Positions 35,580 through 47,829 of a stretch of 60,000 nucleotides of DNA are shown one piece after another. Location: contig CM060731.1 of assembly GCA_030704615.1 (NCBI GenBank), forward strand, positions 45,882,001-45,942,000, read 5' to 3'. The notes below the pieces were generated by a model. The model made no database searches. It was given only the letters and a program-made list of their open reading frames with translations, and had not been told where the DNA came from. Within the stretch, counting starts at the first letter, position 1, and every line of letters begins with the position of its first letter. This DNA comes from Takakia lepidozioides. Taxonomy: Eukaryota > Streptophyta > Takakiopsida > Takakiales > Takakiaceae. Made by a program: the position numbers and the translations under genes.

Positions 35580-35732
35580 GTTAATGCTGACGTGGCAGAT
35601 GACGGACAGTGCCACGTCATCATTTACCGCCACATCAGCATGCTGACATGACGCTCACGCCACGTCAGCGTGTGTGCAGGCTCACGCCACGTCACTCCTG
35701 CGTGAGCGTACGCTCACGCCATTGCGTCGTTG
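35580..35732 (+). repeat. right terminal/subterminal repeat region of the MULE
   Basis: Holds ACGTGGCA/TGCCACGT inverted motifs, two CTCACGCCACGTCA copies, and a perfect 20-bp palindrome GCGTGAGCGTACGCTCACGC next to the TIR. Confidence 0.7.
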
Positions 35733-35741
35733 AGCTGCTGC
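35733..35741. repeat. right target-site duplication of the MULE
   Basis: AGCTGCTGC, directly abutting the right TIR. Confidence 0.75.
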
Positions 35742-36515
35742 AGACCGCAAAGACGATCGTGTGGAGCCCCTCGTCCAAAGAAGATCGGGAACTGGTCAGA
35801 TAATTCCTTGAGGTTACCGATGAATGTTGTGGGGACAAGAATGACAATTTGTGGGAGTGGGGTGTCCCTGTGACAAGGCTGCGAAACCATTGATACGAAG
35901 TGACAACAACCAGAAAGCGAGGAATCAAGGGGACATTGACAAGTGAGGAGGAAGGTGGACTGCTACATCATGTTATAAAAATGCAGGAGTATGGATACAT
36001 GCTGACGTTAATATAGTTGCGCTTGAAGGTCGCTGAAATTTGTCAGGAACACAACACACCATTTAGAAACAGTATCCCAGGGTGGGACTGGATCAGATGG
36101 TGCAGACGGAGGCACTCCTTGAGGCATTTCATAGGGCTTGGAAACCGGACGTGCAAAGGGACTTTGCCTAGCCAATTAACGTCCAATCGTTTTATGATGA
36201 CCTAGCTGAAGTATACATGAAACACAACCATTCACCGGTCCAACGGATTTGGAATTGTGATGGATCACGGGCCCCTTGGCAGGGAGGACGAGGGAGATCT
36301 AGTCATTGCCAAGAAAGGTTCCAAAACAAACCATTCAATTATTTCAGACGAGAGAGAATGGCTCTAAGTACTCTCTTGTATGAATACAAGTGGCGGGAAG
36401 GTTCCAAACTTCTATGTTTTTCAAATGTAAAATGCTCAGACGTAATTACATAACTCGTTGCGAGAATGGTGCAACAATGGCGATGCAATCAAAGGCTTGG
36501 ATGACCTCCTTTTCA
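35742..36515 (+). pseudogene. pogo/Tigger-type (CENP-B HTH, DDE_1) transposase, 5' half
   Basis: Starts at the right MULE junction with ELLQTAKTIVWSP and LEVTDECCGD, then VPVTRLRNH, then TTTRKRGIKGTLTSEEE, the start of the CENP-B/Tc5 helix-turn-helix. LRLKVAEICQEHNTPFRNSI and WDWIRWCRRRHSL follow. The DDE_1 domain begins at IWNCDGSRA (normally IWNCDESGA, so the second acidic residue is lost), then continues in another frame to ENGATMAMQSKAWMTS near 36510, where resemblance stops. Stops at three or more sites and at least two frameshifts; clearly dead and truncated. Confidence 0.8.
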
Positions 36516-37503
36516 ATATCGTGTTTGAAGTGAAAGCAGGCCTCGACAACCTTTGTTTACAATATTATATTGAAATACGATTTTTGTATTTATAAATTAA
36601 AACAATATGCAAGTAGCTAATATTAATAGATTAACAAAAACATGTATATAACAAAAATTAGGAATAATGTAAGTACCAAGGGCTTAATTCAGGTGTGCAA
36701 TCTGATGGTACTTTCCTCGGATGCCGGTGGGCCTCTGTAGGTCCTCCCCACCCTCTAATTTTGGACACACTAACTTATCTGAATATTTTAGAGTCGAAAT
36801 GGATGTTGTATAGCTAAGTAGACTACTGGCAAGGCGATAGCGGTAACTTTGAGGTAGGTTTGATTCTGGATGGACGGTTGTGTCATCCCAATCCATGTGG
36901 TTTGTGTCACCCCAATGTTTGGTATAACTTCCTCTTAGTACAATTTATACTTAAGTCAGATTTCGTGACACCAAGTGAACAACACACCGATTGGAGTGAC
37001 ACTTCATTCCATATCACTCCGGTGTATGCTGTCATCTCGTTCCATGTCACTCCAATTTGTGTCACTCTCGAGAAGGGGTGGGGAAGATTTGACATGTCAA
37101 AACCAATGCACCTTGAAAGATCGCACTCGTGCATCCAGTTTTTATATTATATCTATTTATTTCATAAATAATGATTAAAATATATTATATATTATTAATA
37201 TAATATAAAAGTGGGACTGATGCCTAGTTAATCAAATTAATTTAAACCAATTGTATTTTTAAACCTCATTTAATCTCTATTTGAAAACATACATGTTATT
37301 TGAAAGTGCATGGTAGCACTGATCAAACTGTTTTTTATATTATAGATAAAATAACCATCAATCCTCTCACAATCTCTATTTGAACTTTTTCAGAATATAA
37401 CAAAAAACCTGAATGAACATCTTCTGTAAAATTTAAATACTAATTTATGATACAATAAAATTACGGATTTGCTGAATTACTGAAATATTGACTGAATATT
37501 GAA

Positions 37504-37551
37504 ATATTTGTTGTAATACTTGCTGAAATATTTCAACATTACAACAAATAT
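37504..37551. repeat. 14-bp-arm inverted repeat in AT-rich DNA
   Basis: ATATTTGTTGTAAT (37504-37517), 20-nt spacer, exact reverse complement at 37538-37551. The spacer itself holds GAAATATTTC. Confidence 0.85.
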
Positions 37552-39360
37552 ACTTGCTGAAGAACTTGGTTCGAATACTGAAATGTTGGCTGAAGTACTG
37601 AAATACCTACACTGCCAGACGTCAGCCCAAGTGTACTATTCTACGTGATGATGCACATCTAAGAGCATCCAATGCTCATCATACTTTGTGATCATCACAT
37701 TCCAACACACCGGCTTGGTGAAGCTTCCTTTTTGTTAGTAGATGACAAAGACAACCTAAATCTTGCAGCAAACACCACAATCCCACTTGCCACACACTAG
37801 TTCATATGTTGAATCACTCCCATGATTCTAGTAATGTGTTGGGGTAAAGAGCCCCTACTTTGAGAACCCTTTTAGCTACTTGCCATAGAAAAGCGGCAAT
37901 CTTAGCTTCCCCATATTACATGCCAGTTTTGATTACGAAAGCCATGATTTTCCAACATGTTTGCCACGGATTGTGCGCACTTAGAAAAACTCCTACTTGT
38001 GTTTTCCCTTCCGCTGCAGCACGGGTAGGAGATGAGCACTCTCTGATAAGGTATAGGTGTTACTGAGGGGAAGTATTGCAGCCCCTTCTTCTACACAACA
38101 CAGAAAGGTTCTTGTCGTTCCACTGTCTCTAGAAGGCTTTGATGAAGGGCCATATCTTAGCTAGGGCCTAAGTGGGGTATAGCAAACAATGTTCTTTGGA
38201 CTCAATGATCCCAGAGGAGCAACATGTACAAATGAGGGCGACATGATATTGTAAAATTTCCAGTAAAAACTCTGCAATGCATCTCTTTGTATCTTTTCTC
38301 TTTAACATAAGAACTTCACATTTTTATCCACAATATTTACCTCTTGTTTGGATCCATCAACCCAAAGGACCGCTTATGAGCACTAATTGTGTCCGTTGTC
38401 ATATGATCTCATATTGGTTTGTGAGAACCACCATGGTGCAACTTAGCAGCCATGGATCAAATACACGTTCTAAGACCAAGTTAACCCTTCACAGTACCTT
38501 GTAGATTAAAAAAAAATGTGGACACAACCACAATATCTCATTAGCACTGGGCTAAATATTGTTGCACGTTGTCCAGACATTAATTGGTGGGGCTATACTA
38601 AGATCAAACTTGGTTTTGGCACCAATGCCGTGTAGTCATTCCTAAGGGAGGGCCAATAAAAACTTGATAAGACTTTGTATTTGTCAATGAGTTATACCTT
38701 GACAACATTCTCAACATGTATGGGTATTGACTCCAAGGGATAAATTAGGTGTTTGTATACGCCGTATGCTTTAGGCTGTTACTGCTTTTCAAATTCTATG
38801 GTGGAGTTGGTTTGTCCATATGTTCTAGATACATGTTGTGAAGCCTACCGATAGCTCTAATACTCGATTATAGATATGTGTGTTATTTTTTCAGTTTTTG
38901 TCACCGTTGCGCATTATTATTTTTTGACCACGCGTTGTTTCAATGTCTGTTTTTCACATCCGGTCCCCAGCTTTTGGCATAATATCAGCATGAACTTTCT
39001 TACATTTTTTCCAGGGCTGCCAAATGCACACAAATTTGACCTATTTGGTCCAGCATCACCCTTCATTTACTGTTAGGTCTCTAAAGCCCTGGGGCATATA
39101 TATACCATACAACCGAAACGACAATTTTTGTGTTTTGTTGGCTCTGCCCAAGGCTGGATGACACATGAAAGGTTGTGAGAATTTCACGAATCAAAGTTTC
39201 ACAGAGCAATTAGCATTAAGCAAATTGTTTAGTAGACCAAACTTTTAAGGAGCCAATAGGTTGTGCTCGGGATGTTGGGATGAATGAAATTTATCTCAAT
39301 ATGTTGGATAAATTAATAAGAACATCCATGTTGGCATATTTTTTAGCTGTTTGTCCGTAA

Positions 39361-39470
39361 GACTAGGTACACCATCTTAGGCCCAACGGACAATTGAAGG
39401 AATATGTTTAATGACCACCCAGGTTATGCTACAACCATTGATAGGAACAAGGACACATCTCAAAGCCTAA
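39361..39470 (-). repeat. degenerate SINE-like copy, related to 46.5 kb
   Basis: On the minus strand the run ATAACCTGGGTGGTC, then CCTTCAATTGTCCGTTGG and GATGG, follows in the same order as the copy at 46400-46565. Divergent. Confidence 0.4.
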
Positions 39471-40952
39471 ACCAGTCGCTGGGAAGAAAGGTTTTTCGCC
39501 AATATCTCAAGGGGTTGCACATAGCCAGCCACAAGTGCCAAGTGACCCAATCTTTGGCCAACGTCATCCATGTCGGCGAAAGGGTCACATGGAACGAGGT
39601 CCTTAAGCGCCACAATTTTGGGGTTTCAAATGAGGTTGGTAAGAAGAGCTGTTGTTCCCCATGGTGGCAACCACATAGGCTGCATGACACACCAGTCGGG
39701 TTGGTACCCTTGCACATACCCCGGCCGACTAGCACATACCAGTACAACACTGTTTTGCACCTATCACAACGCATTTGAAAGGCAACAAAAGACAAAACAG
39801 AAAAATAAATAAATAAATAAAACTATCTTTCAAAACAAAGGCAATGACAAAAAAATGTCTGTCATGGTAAAAGGCAAAAAACAAATTGTCAAAAGAAAGG
39901 CACACATTACAAAACAAATATACAAATTACTGGTAATTATTAGTCAGCCTACTAGTAAGTCCAATTGGGGGAGACTCATCGAGTCATTGCTAGCTACCCT
40001 TCTTTTTCTTTCAAACCCTAAACCTCTCCTTCGTTCCTCTAATATTGGGTACACAAAAACAAAGACACGATCAACATTTTTGTGGCGAATTTTTGCCAAA
40101 AGGCTCCCCTTTTTTGGGGGCTCTTACCTCACTAAAGGAAAATGGAGGCATTTTTTTCTAGAGAGATGAACGAGAGGTCGTCGCCAGAAAACCCATATGA
40201 CTGCCATCGTGAACATGTTAAAATGTGCCACATCATTTAGCAATCTTTGTAGTGGTTCCAGCTCGTTTGTTTCACCATCTGGGGCGCTGGATGCATAGGT
40301 GGCCGCCGACACTACTTTTGAAAAATGAGAAAAAACACGTTGGACACGAATACATTAATATGACTGAATCTGAAGTTGGAGGAGTGGATAATGTATGGCT
40401 TCTAGAAGTAATTGAAGGGTGGGAAAGGAAAGATCCATGTCAACTTTCAATCAATTCTTTCTTTCTTTGGTTCAAAAAAAATCGTAGACTCGAGATGACA
40501 CCCAAAAGGTACAAGTGCTTAACTTAAGCTTGTGGCATTCTCCCAACCTTCGCAATGGGGAAGGAGATTTGACTGGCAGTCTGCCGGAGCTCCGGCAAGG
40601 GTCGTTGGGTAAGCGCAGTTTCTGTATAGGAAACTTCTAAAAGGCCTACTGAGTACCAAAGCTTGCACCCTTTTTTTATCTTTGTTTTCCACCCATAGTA
40701 TCTCTGGATTCTTGTCGGATTGACCTTTACCACACAACAATATTTTAGCTAATGGCAAGGGCTGCATCGGTAGCTCCCTCCAAGGGCTCCATTAGTGCCG
40801 CACCTCAATTGCCACGATGGAGCCCGCCCAAAAGGTCAGGTGGTTTCGAGATTTGGGATTCACACCGGAGTTGCGGCCAAAATGGGGACATGCCGGCATC
40901 ATGCCTTGGATGCCTCGCCCATTGCCCCAATCTTTGGTGGGGAACGGCGCTT

Positions 40953-40985
40953 CTGCACGGCCTGCAATGAATGCAGGCCGTGCAG
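40953..40985. repeat. 14-bp-arm perfect GC-rich hairpin
   Basis: CTGCACGGCCTGCA, spacer ATGAA, TGCAGGCCGTGCAG. Very stable as a hairpin; no gene or T-tract next to it. Confidence 0.9.
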
Positions 40986-43900
40986 GGTGGGTACCCCTTG
41001 GGCGGACCAATCGTCAAAGGGTGGCAACAAGCCATCTACAAAGGGTGGGAAGCAATCTTAGGGCACTGCAGAATTAGAGGTCTTGTAAGGAAAACCCTCT
41101 CCCAGGGCGTTTCCGTAGATGAATTCAATGGAAAAAAATGACGGACCTCCCAACTTGATTGACAACATTGGCACCATCGAGTTTTCACAACATTGAGAAG
41201 TGTTGATCAGACTGGTGTTTTTTTTCTGGCAAAAAATTACCAAATTTCGACCTTGGAAAATGGGTCAGCTACTTATATTTATGGGATAAAATCCAAAATT
41301 TCGCCAAAAAGCGCCAGTAGTTGAATATCAGGAGCTTAATTTTGCCAACATGGACCAGTTGTAACGTGCCACCTGGTATATAGCCACTTTTCTAGACATG
41401 TCATCTCGTCATTCTCCCCATATGGGCACCGGGTAAAATTCACATGTGGCCCCGCCCGCGATTTTGGAAAATGAAAAGAAAACACTGGATCACAGAGTAG
41501 AAGGTCAATCCTATACCTAGTTTAGGCCTACACTTTACACGCTAAAAGGTAAAAGAGAACAACTCTTCAATAAACAATTCCGTACATGATAAGACGTAAT
41601 GCAATATATCTCGTCTAGTACTTTTTGCCGAAACAAAAAGTGCTACCCAGATCTTTGTGGGTTCAAATCTGGCTACCACATTAGTAACATGGTGGATCCT
41701 TTTGCCCTGACACGCCTCCATTTCGGAGTTCTCCCAATTTTTTATGGAAAGATTACACACTCAATATTCCCCAACAAATCTTAAAGTCTTGGGAGTGTGC
41801 CACCTCTGGCAAATCCTGGCTGTCCAGTTTGGTGTGCTTATTATACATAAATGGTGATGAGGTGGCTTTTCGTGCCAGGGTTGAAACCAGTTTGGGGCCA
41901 ATTGCATAACAGCCGTACGACCCGTACATTCTCCCTCGCCACATTCCGGCCGGACCCACAATGGGCTATAATTCATAATAATCAAGTGGCGCCCATACCG
42001 GCGTGGTCATCACGCCACCTCCCATGCGCCTGCGCGCCAACTTGATTCTGTGTCCCCACGCCAAAAAGGGGCCAAAACGGTGGCCACATCCAACTAAAAA
42101 CAAGTGTGCGAACTCATCACAGCAGAGTTTGCAGAGAATTGTTGAGAGTTGAGGACCTCACACGTGTCCACCTCACACACCCACCGTAATCTAGTAGCAT
42201 GTCTCTTCTTCATGTCATCCATTTTGTCTTTTATAATGATAATGAAAATAATAATAAATTATCTGGAAGAAAGCACATTCAACTTAGGATGGGATAGTAC
42301 TTACAAAATTTGATAATGGTAATAGCTAATGAAATGTCAAAACTTTTGATGAATGGAATGTGGGTATGTGTCTTATAGTTGAAATGTTTGGAAGATGATT
42401 GTATTGTTTGGAGGGTGATAGATGATGGTGAGGCCGATAGATATACCGTAGTACCTTGGCAAGCTCAACAATCATATGTCGAATATTTGTTTTATTTTGA
42501 GAATTTCATTTCAACATATGGAATATTCTCAAAGATGCTTTATTATCATTCACAAAGTTACTCGATTTCAAAAAATCAATTTTCAAAATTTTCAACAATC
42601 TTTGAAATATTAAAATTTGTGTTGAAGTTGCCAAGGTACTAAGAAATGCGCTGGCAGCTCATGTAATTTCCAATATATTTTGTTTCTAGGAATTATTGGA
42701 ATCCATGAAGACCTTCATTTCAAGATTCAATTTTTTGTTGAAATTAGATGGGTCCTTCCGGCTTAGGCGCCCATATTGACTTTTCCTAATTTTAACCCCT
42801 AAACGATGAGGCGACCTGAATCAGGTCGATCCAGTTTTTCATCCATTCGTAGCGGGTGCAGATGATGTCGGATGAAGGCGAGCTCTGATGAAAAATCAAG
42901 CCCCCAAAATTCTCTACACAATGGGCTTTATAGCGCCCCCAAAGAGTAAAATATGTAGAGTAGTTTCATTCGGCCCAGTTAATTCTAGAGTGGTCCAGGA
43001 ATTAGCGTGGTCCAGGAATAAAAGAGGGGGCAATGTATTAAGGCCACTTGTATTATTTAATGAAATGAACGGTCCAAAAATTAAGGATGACTTTTTAGCG
43101 TGGGCTTTCTAGATAGTTCTAGTTCTAGCTGACTTTTTTAGATAGCTCTAGTTTCTAGATTCTTCTTCTAAAATGTCGGTCCGGTGAGAAGCAACTGACT
43201 AGTTGCTTGTAACTTGTGTCTTCAACATGCTGGCACATGCACTAGTAGCGTGTCTCACTAGTGGTTTGAGAGTCAGCTATTTTTGCAAGCATTGGGGTCC
43301 AGGATTTTGGGTGGTTTGCCGGCAGGTTGACCAGGTACATGGCAGGCACTGGCGGATTTAGCCTGCACATATTTGCAGCATGGGCGTTCTAGGAAAGGGT
43401 GGGGGGGGGGATTTGGGGGGGTGAGGAGGCGGGGTCTGCATGCCAACCCATCCATTTTCATCCATGTGCAAAATCAAACATCCAAAATGTAATTTTGGGA
43501 ATTTTTGGGAAATTCTTGGGCAGGGTAGTGTAGTTCTTGGCCTATGAGGGAAGACCATTGGAATTCCCAATTGGAGGTAAATTTGGGGTCCTTATGCGAC
43601 CTCAACCATTTCCTTTGCAAATTCACTCTTTTGACCCCCATTCCATTCACATACAAAGCACCTCCCCCTAGTTTTTGGCAGATTGGGGTGAAATTTGGTG
43701 TGAGGGTTTGGGATGATCTATTACATTAGTATATGGCTCAGATTCTCCCATGAAAATCTAGCAACATGGGTTTTTTGCTTGGTCAAATGTGAAGTTTCGG
43801 TTTGTTTTTTACATTTTGCATAACGTTGACCATGTTCAATTCTTATAATCTCCCAAACAAAACGGTGAAATCTCCCAAAATTTGGGGTGATTGTGCATCT

Positions 43901-44520
43901 GGTAGGTAGGGATGACTTCGAATGGTTCATCCACATGGATGAACAGGGGTAAGGCAGCTACAGGCTGACGAGTGAGGGTGGGTCCTGGTTGAGTGAAAAA
44001 AATCCAAAAACAGTCTCGTGGTTTAGGGGTTAAGAAGAGAAATGACACAATTAATCCTGGAAAGGGCTTCAGACACTTCAGTTGGATGTGCCTGGGAACA
44101 CGTCTGGGCTCTAATCTTTGGCTGTTTATTTGATGTGAAGAGGGAGGTGTATTTGTGTGCAAGGAGTGAAGACACATTTGGGCCAATCGTACAATACCCT
44201 ACAAATTCTTAGATTTGTTACCATGACCTTTGAGACATCGGACCCACCTAAATGTCGCTTTGTAATATTAATAATCCATATCAGGGTTTTTGTATGGCCG
44301 ACAATATCTGTCGTGTCATGAGCCTTTTAAGACGAATACACATGGACTAAGTTAGCTTGACTATGCAAATACTTAGTTTGTGTATCCACACGTAAAAGAG
44401 GTGACCAATCAACATCAAATATCACATAAAAGTGGTGAGAGTTGATCCCAATTCTTGGGGCTCCTTTGCATAGTTGACTAGTATACACTTGGCCACTCTG
44501 TAGATCATAGTCTTCCTAAT

Positions 44521-44540
44521 GTGTGTGTGTGTGTGTGTGT
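44521..44540. repeat. GT microsatellite
   Basis: Ten GT units followed by ATATTTATATTTAT. Confidence 0.95.
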
Positions 44541-45306
44541 ATATTTATATTTATTTCGGAGGGTATATATAGATAAAAGAAGGGCATATTTTATATTATA
44601 AAGTAAGTGAAAGAAGTGAGCGTACGAATCATATCAAATACAATAATAACACATATTCATTGGACACCCAATACTACAATGTCAACCATAAATAAAATCT
44701 GATTTTTTCTACAGAATAAAAGCTTGGATAAAATGCTCTTGACAAACTTTAGGACCACTTTGTTGAATATTTACTTTGTAGAACAGAAATAAAACTGCAA
44801 AGACCTAGAGGGATCTTGACTCATGGAAGAAGAACATGGAAATCATATGTGGAAAATCTCCGGTATTGTGGGTAACAATAAAAATTCTGGAAAGGCGTTT
44901 TATAGCAAGTTATGGCAAAGTCTGGAAATGGTGGTATACTAGGCTTTGTGCTCATAAATCATGCATATCTTGTAGTAGAAAATTTCCTAAAAAGGGGTAT
45001 TGTCAGATTTTTATTTTTATTCTTAAAGAAAGGGGAGGTAGCCCTTGAGAACTTTATTAATAATTATCGAAGGGAAAAAATTAAACCCTTACATGGTCGC
45101 AGGCCGCCATAAGGCAAAGACTCACAAGAACCGTGACAGATGCGCCAAAGGATTTTGTGTTGTTTCTGATTATATCTTTTTCATATGAGTGCACCATGCA
45201 TATTAAAAACAAAACCTAACGTCTTTTTTGGCTTCTTGGAGTGTATTTTGACCTTTTTTTATTTTACTATCTTCAATATAGATATGTGGCCCCTTGTTCT
45301 CCCCAA

Positions 45307-45923
45307 GGGTCACCTCATCTCTTTGCTTACTTCCATGATGTGCCTTCTCCAAGTAACACCTCCCTCATGTAATGTACAATTTATGAAAAATAAATGGATA
45401 AATTCTCAAGGTTTATTATGGATGAAAGAGATTTCACTATTCACAAAGAAGAGCCATACGCGACTAGCCGCTTGTTTTTATCCTCTTGTGTGCTTGTGTG
45501 TGATCAAATTCCAAATACAAAATTATTTGAAAATTCGGTATTGTGTACAATTAATACTTTCAACTTTGTTCATTTACTGGTCGAGAAAGAAGGTTGCTAC
45601 AGTGAAGATGGTATAATTTGAGCTCTGGGTTTATTGTTGGTTTCATGAAGATAATTAGTACCATGTTTTGAAACGAAAAGAATTACTTTTCCTAAGTTGA
45701 AATTGCAACTGAAGATGGTCCTAGAAAGCTCTTATAAACAAGCGGCTAGTCGCATATGGCCCCTCTTTGTGAATAGTGGAATATACTTTCATCCATAATG
45801 AACCCTAAAAATTCACCCATTTATTTTTTCATAAGTTGTTCAATAACATAGATATAACATGAGGGAGGTCTTACCTAGAGAAGGCACATCGTGGAGGTAG
45901 TTTTCAGAGAAGAGGTGACACCC
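45307..45923. repeat. long inverted repeat, arms about 175-190 bp
   Basis: The left arm (45307-45480) and the reverse complement of the right arm (about 45733-45923) share GATGTGCCTTCTC, CCTCCCTCATG, TTATGGATGAAAG, ACTATTCACAAAGA and GCGACTAGCCGCTTGTTT in the same order, roughly 75-80% identical by eye. The spacer is about 250 bp. A transcript would fold into a long imperfect hairpin. Not associated with any recognisable gene. Confidence 0.85.
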
Positions 45924-47829
45924 GCACAACATAGGGTTAGCAATTTTGGACAATGAAGCCTGGTCACCTCTTTAGAATAAGAGGAGCCAGTAAATAAGTA
46001 TAACCTCATTATCTCGTAGTGTTGGTAGTCTCTGAGGTTCGGAGTACGACAATGACGTGCGATTGGGGCTGCTCATGAATGATGATAATACCTCCATCAC
46101 TAACCCCTCAACCTCGTCTAGCTACTGTAACTCCTAAATTACACAATTTGCTAATAATGAACTCCGTTTTTTGCAAATAAAATGTGAGTATGTGTCTAGA
46201 ATTGAAGTGTTTGGAAGCTGATTGTACTGTTTGGAAGGTCATAGATGGGCAAGCCTACCTTCATTTCTATAATTGTTTAAAACAAGAAATTTTGTTGGTT
46301 ATTGTAGATTCAGTATAGAATATCAACTTCCTAGGGCTGTACGGTTCAACATACTAAGAATGGGGGTGAAAATTTAAGAAAAAGATATAAAGAAAGAGAG
46401 TAAAGTTTGTTTAACGTCCAATGAGTTTTTACAAAGCCTACTGCTCAACACACAGCCCATCGAGGGGCCAATGGACGGTTGAAGGCACCTGTTGAAGGGT
46501 TGAACCCAGGATCACCAGGTTATACACAGGCAAGGCACAATTACCCGACCATTGGGCTTATGAAGAGTCAAAGGCACACCTAGCTTGACCTCCATGTCGA
46601 TGCACTTTAGACTAGGCACAATTAAATTCTGACACTTGTGTGATTATAATAAGCCCTACCCATAGTAAAGTTCCACGCAATCCGAATTCCAACCAATGGT
46701 GGACCTCCAACACAGCGGCTTCATGTGCATTCCAGGACCTTCTTGGCCTCAAAAACTCAAAAAGGTCTAGATGCACTTTACATACCGCAGTGAAAAAGGA
46801 GTAGGGGCATTTAATAACCTATTCCCCAGAGTGGTAGGCCACTGAGAGGCAGGGCTGTGTAGACTGTTCAATAGGTGGCGCTGATTATTGGACAATTTTC
46901 AATTTAGTTGTCAGGCCCCTCTGTCGAGTCTAAAAATACGTCACCCCAGCCGGCCCTAAGTGCCAATGGAAACTAGACAGCTGGCACAATTCCGGTGGTG
47001 CAAAGTAGTGGGCAGTCGATCACATGATCCTTCCTTCGGGAACTTTCCTGTGTGCTACGTGTAAAGATCTCATAGGGAGTAAAGTATTTCGGAGAAAGAT
47101 TAGGTCAGACGAGTTGGCGCTAGAATACAAAGAGTCGGGATTAGGGCAGTGATGAGGGCTCATGGGCCGGCTGCTGGTTCAACGCTGATGGGCCTTGTCT
47201 GACGTGTTTGGATACTTTGAGATATTCTTGGAAGAGGCCAAGAGCGATGAGGGCGTGGCGAGACGAATGAGGAGGTGACGACCACGACGCGTCGGGGAGA
47301 GTTGACGAGGAGGTGACAAGCCAGGGAGGCTGTTCGGCTGCGCATTGCGATGGCGCTCGGCAATGCGCAGGGGGCACGTGGTGCAGGATTCGGGCTGGCG
47401 ACAACGGAGAACCCATAACTTGGTTGCACAGTGTGCGGATTCCTGCCTGTGCTGCACTCACTGCAGAGACGATGTGCAGACATGGTTCCGAGTATGGAAG
47501 GAAAAAGTTTCTATAAACTGCGGATGTATGTATAGTGAAAAGGGCGAGTGTCTATCAGTGGGGCAGCGACAGGTGGTAGTGTTGTCAGGCACGGGTTTCT
47601 GACATGGAAGCTGAGGTCTGCGCTGCAGTTGCCGGTTTGTAGAGGGGGAGGGAGAGGGGGTACGGAGGGTCTGATGGATTGTAGAGAACTTACAATTGTA
47701 GGAGTGGGGGAGAGGGATGACAGCTGGGTGTGCTCGAGATGATGGGTGTTCACCTAGCAGTCTGGATCTGATCTCCGTTGGGGTGTGATTGAAGTGTGTG
47801 TGTCTGGGCGTTGATTGTGGTAGGGGAAG
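45924..47829. other. non-genic DNA and presumed promoter/5' UTR of the ABI3-like gene
   Basis: Apart from the SINE-like copy no feature is recognised up to about 47100. From 47150 the base composition turns G-rich on the plus strand with no stable ORF, as expected of a long plant 5' leader, so the last several hundred bases probably hold the promoter and 5' UTR of the gene that starts at 47830. Confidence 0.45.
46400..46565 (-). mobile_element. candidate tRNA-derived SINE
   Basis: On the minus strand it starts GCCCAATGGTCGGGTAATTG (possible A box), then about 30 bases later CCTGGGTTCAACCC, a good match to the pol III B box GGTTCRANNC. The body includes TTCAACCGTCCATTGG and it ends in a T-rich tail toward 46400. 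A related copy lies at 39.4 kb. Family unknown to me. Confidence 0.45.

Larger units (their letters stand above)
28709..35732 (+). mobile_element. Mutator-like element (MULE), 7,024 bp, with TIRs and 9-bp target duplication
   Basis: Bounded by a 9-bp direct repeat AGCTGCTGC (28700-28708 and 35733-35741), the usual MULE target-site length. The left end starts CAGGGATGCCTC followed by GGCGTGAGC; the right end, reverse-complemented, starts CAACGACGCAAT followed by GGCGTGAGC, 15 of 21 identical with no length offset. Both ends then carry palindromes of GCGTGAGCG...CGCTCACGC and repeated CCACGTCA motifs. Inside are a transposase (plus strand) and a divergent spliced ORF (minus strand). The transposase has several frameshifts, so this copy is non-autonomous now. 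I set the borders by eye. Confidence 0.8.
36516..45306. other. long non-genic stretch with small repeats
   Basis: Largely AT-rich with no protein family recognised on either strand. Things seen inside: a 14-bp-arm inverted repeat (37504-37551), a degenerate SINE-like copy (about 39361-39470), an AAAT microsatellite (39803-39826), a GC-rich island with a 14-bp-arm palindrome (40953-40985), and a GT microsatellite (44521-44540). A segment at 42358-42425 recurs at 46187-46250. Confidence 0.5.

Noticed and set aside
40010-40025. AAACCCTAAACC telo-box-like motif with CT-rich lead
   Set aside because: Resembles a plant 5' UTR, but no coding exon follows.
41640-41700. B-box-like GGGTTCAAATCTGG
   Set aside because: No matching A box at tRNA or SINE spacing and no related copy in the window.
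45185-45621. 143- and 75-codon ORFs
   Set aside because: They lie across the left arm of the long inverted repeat and show no protein features.
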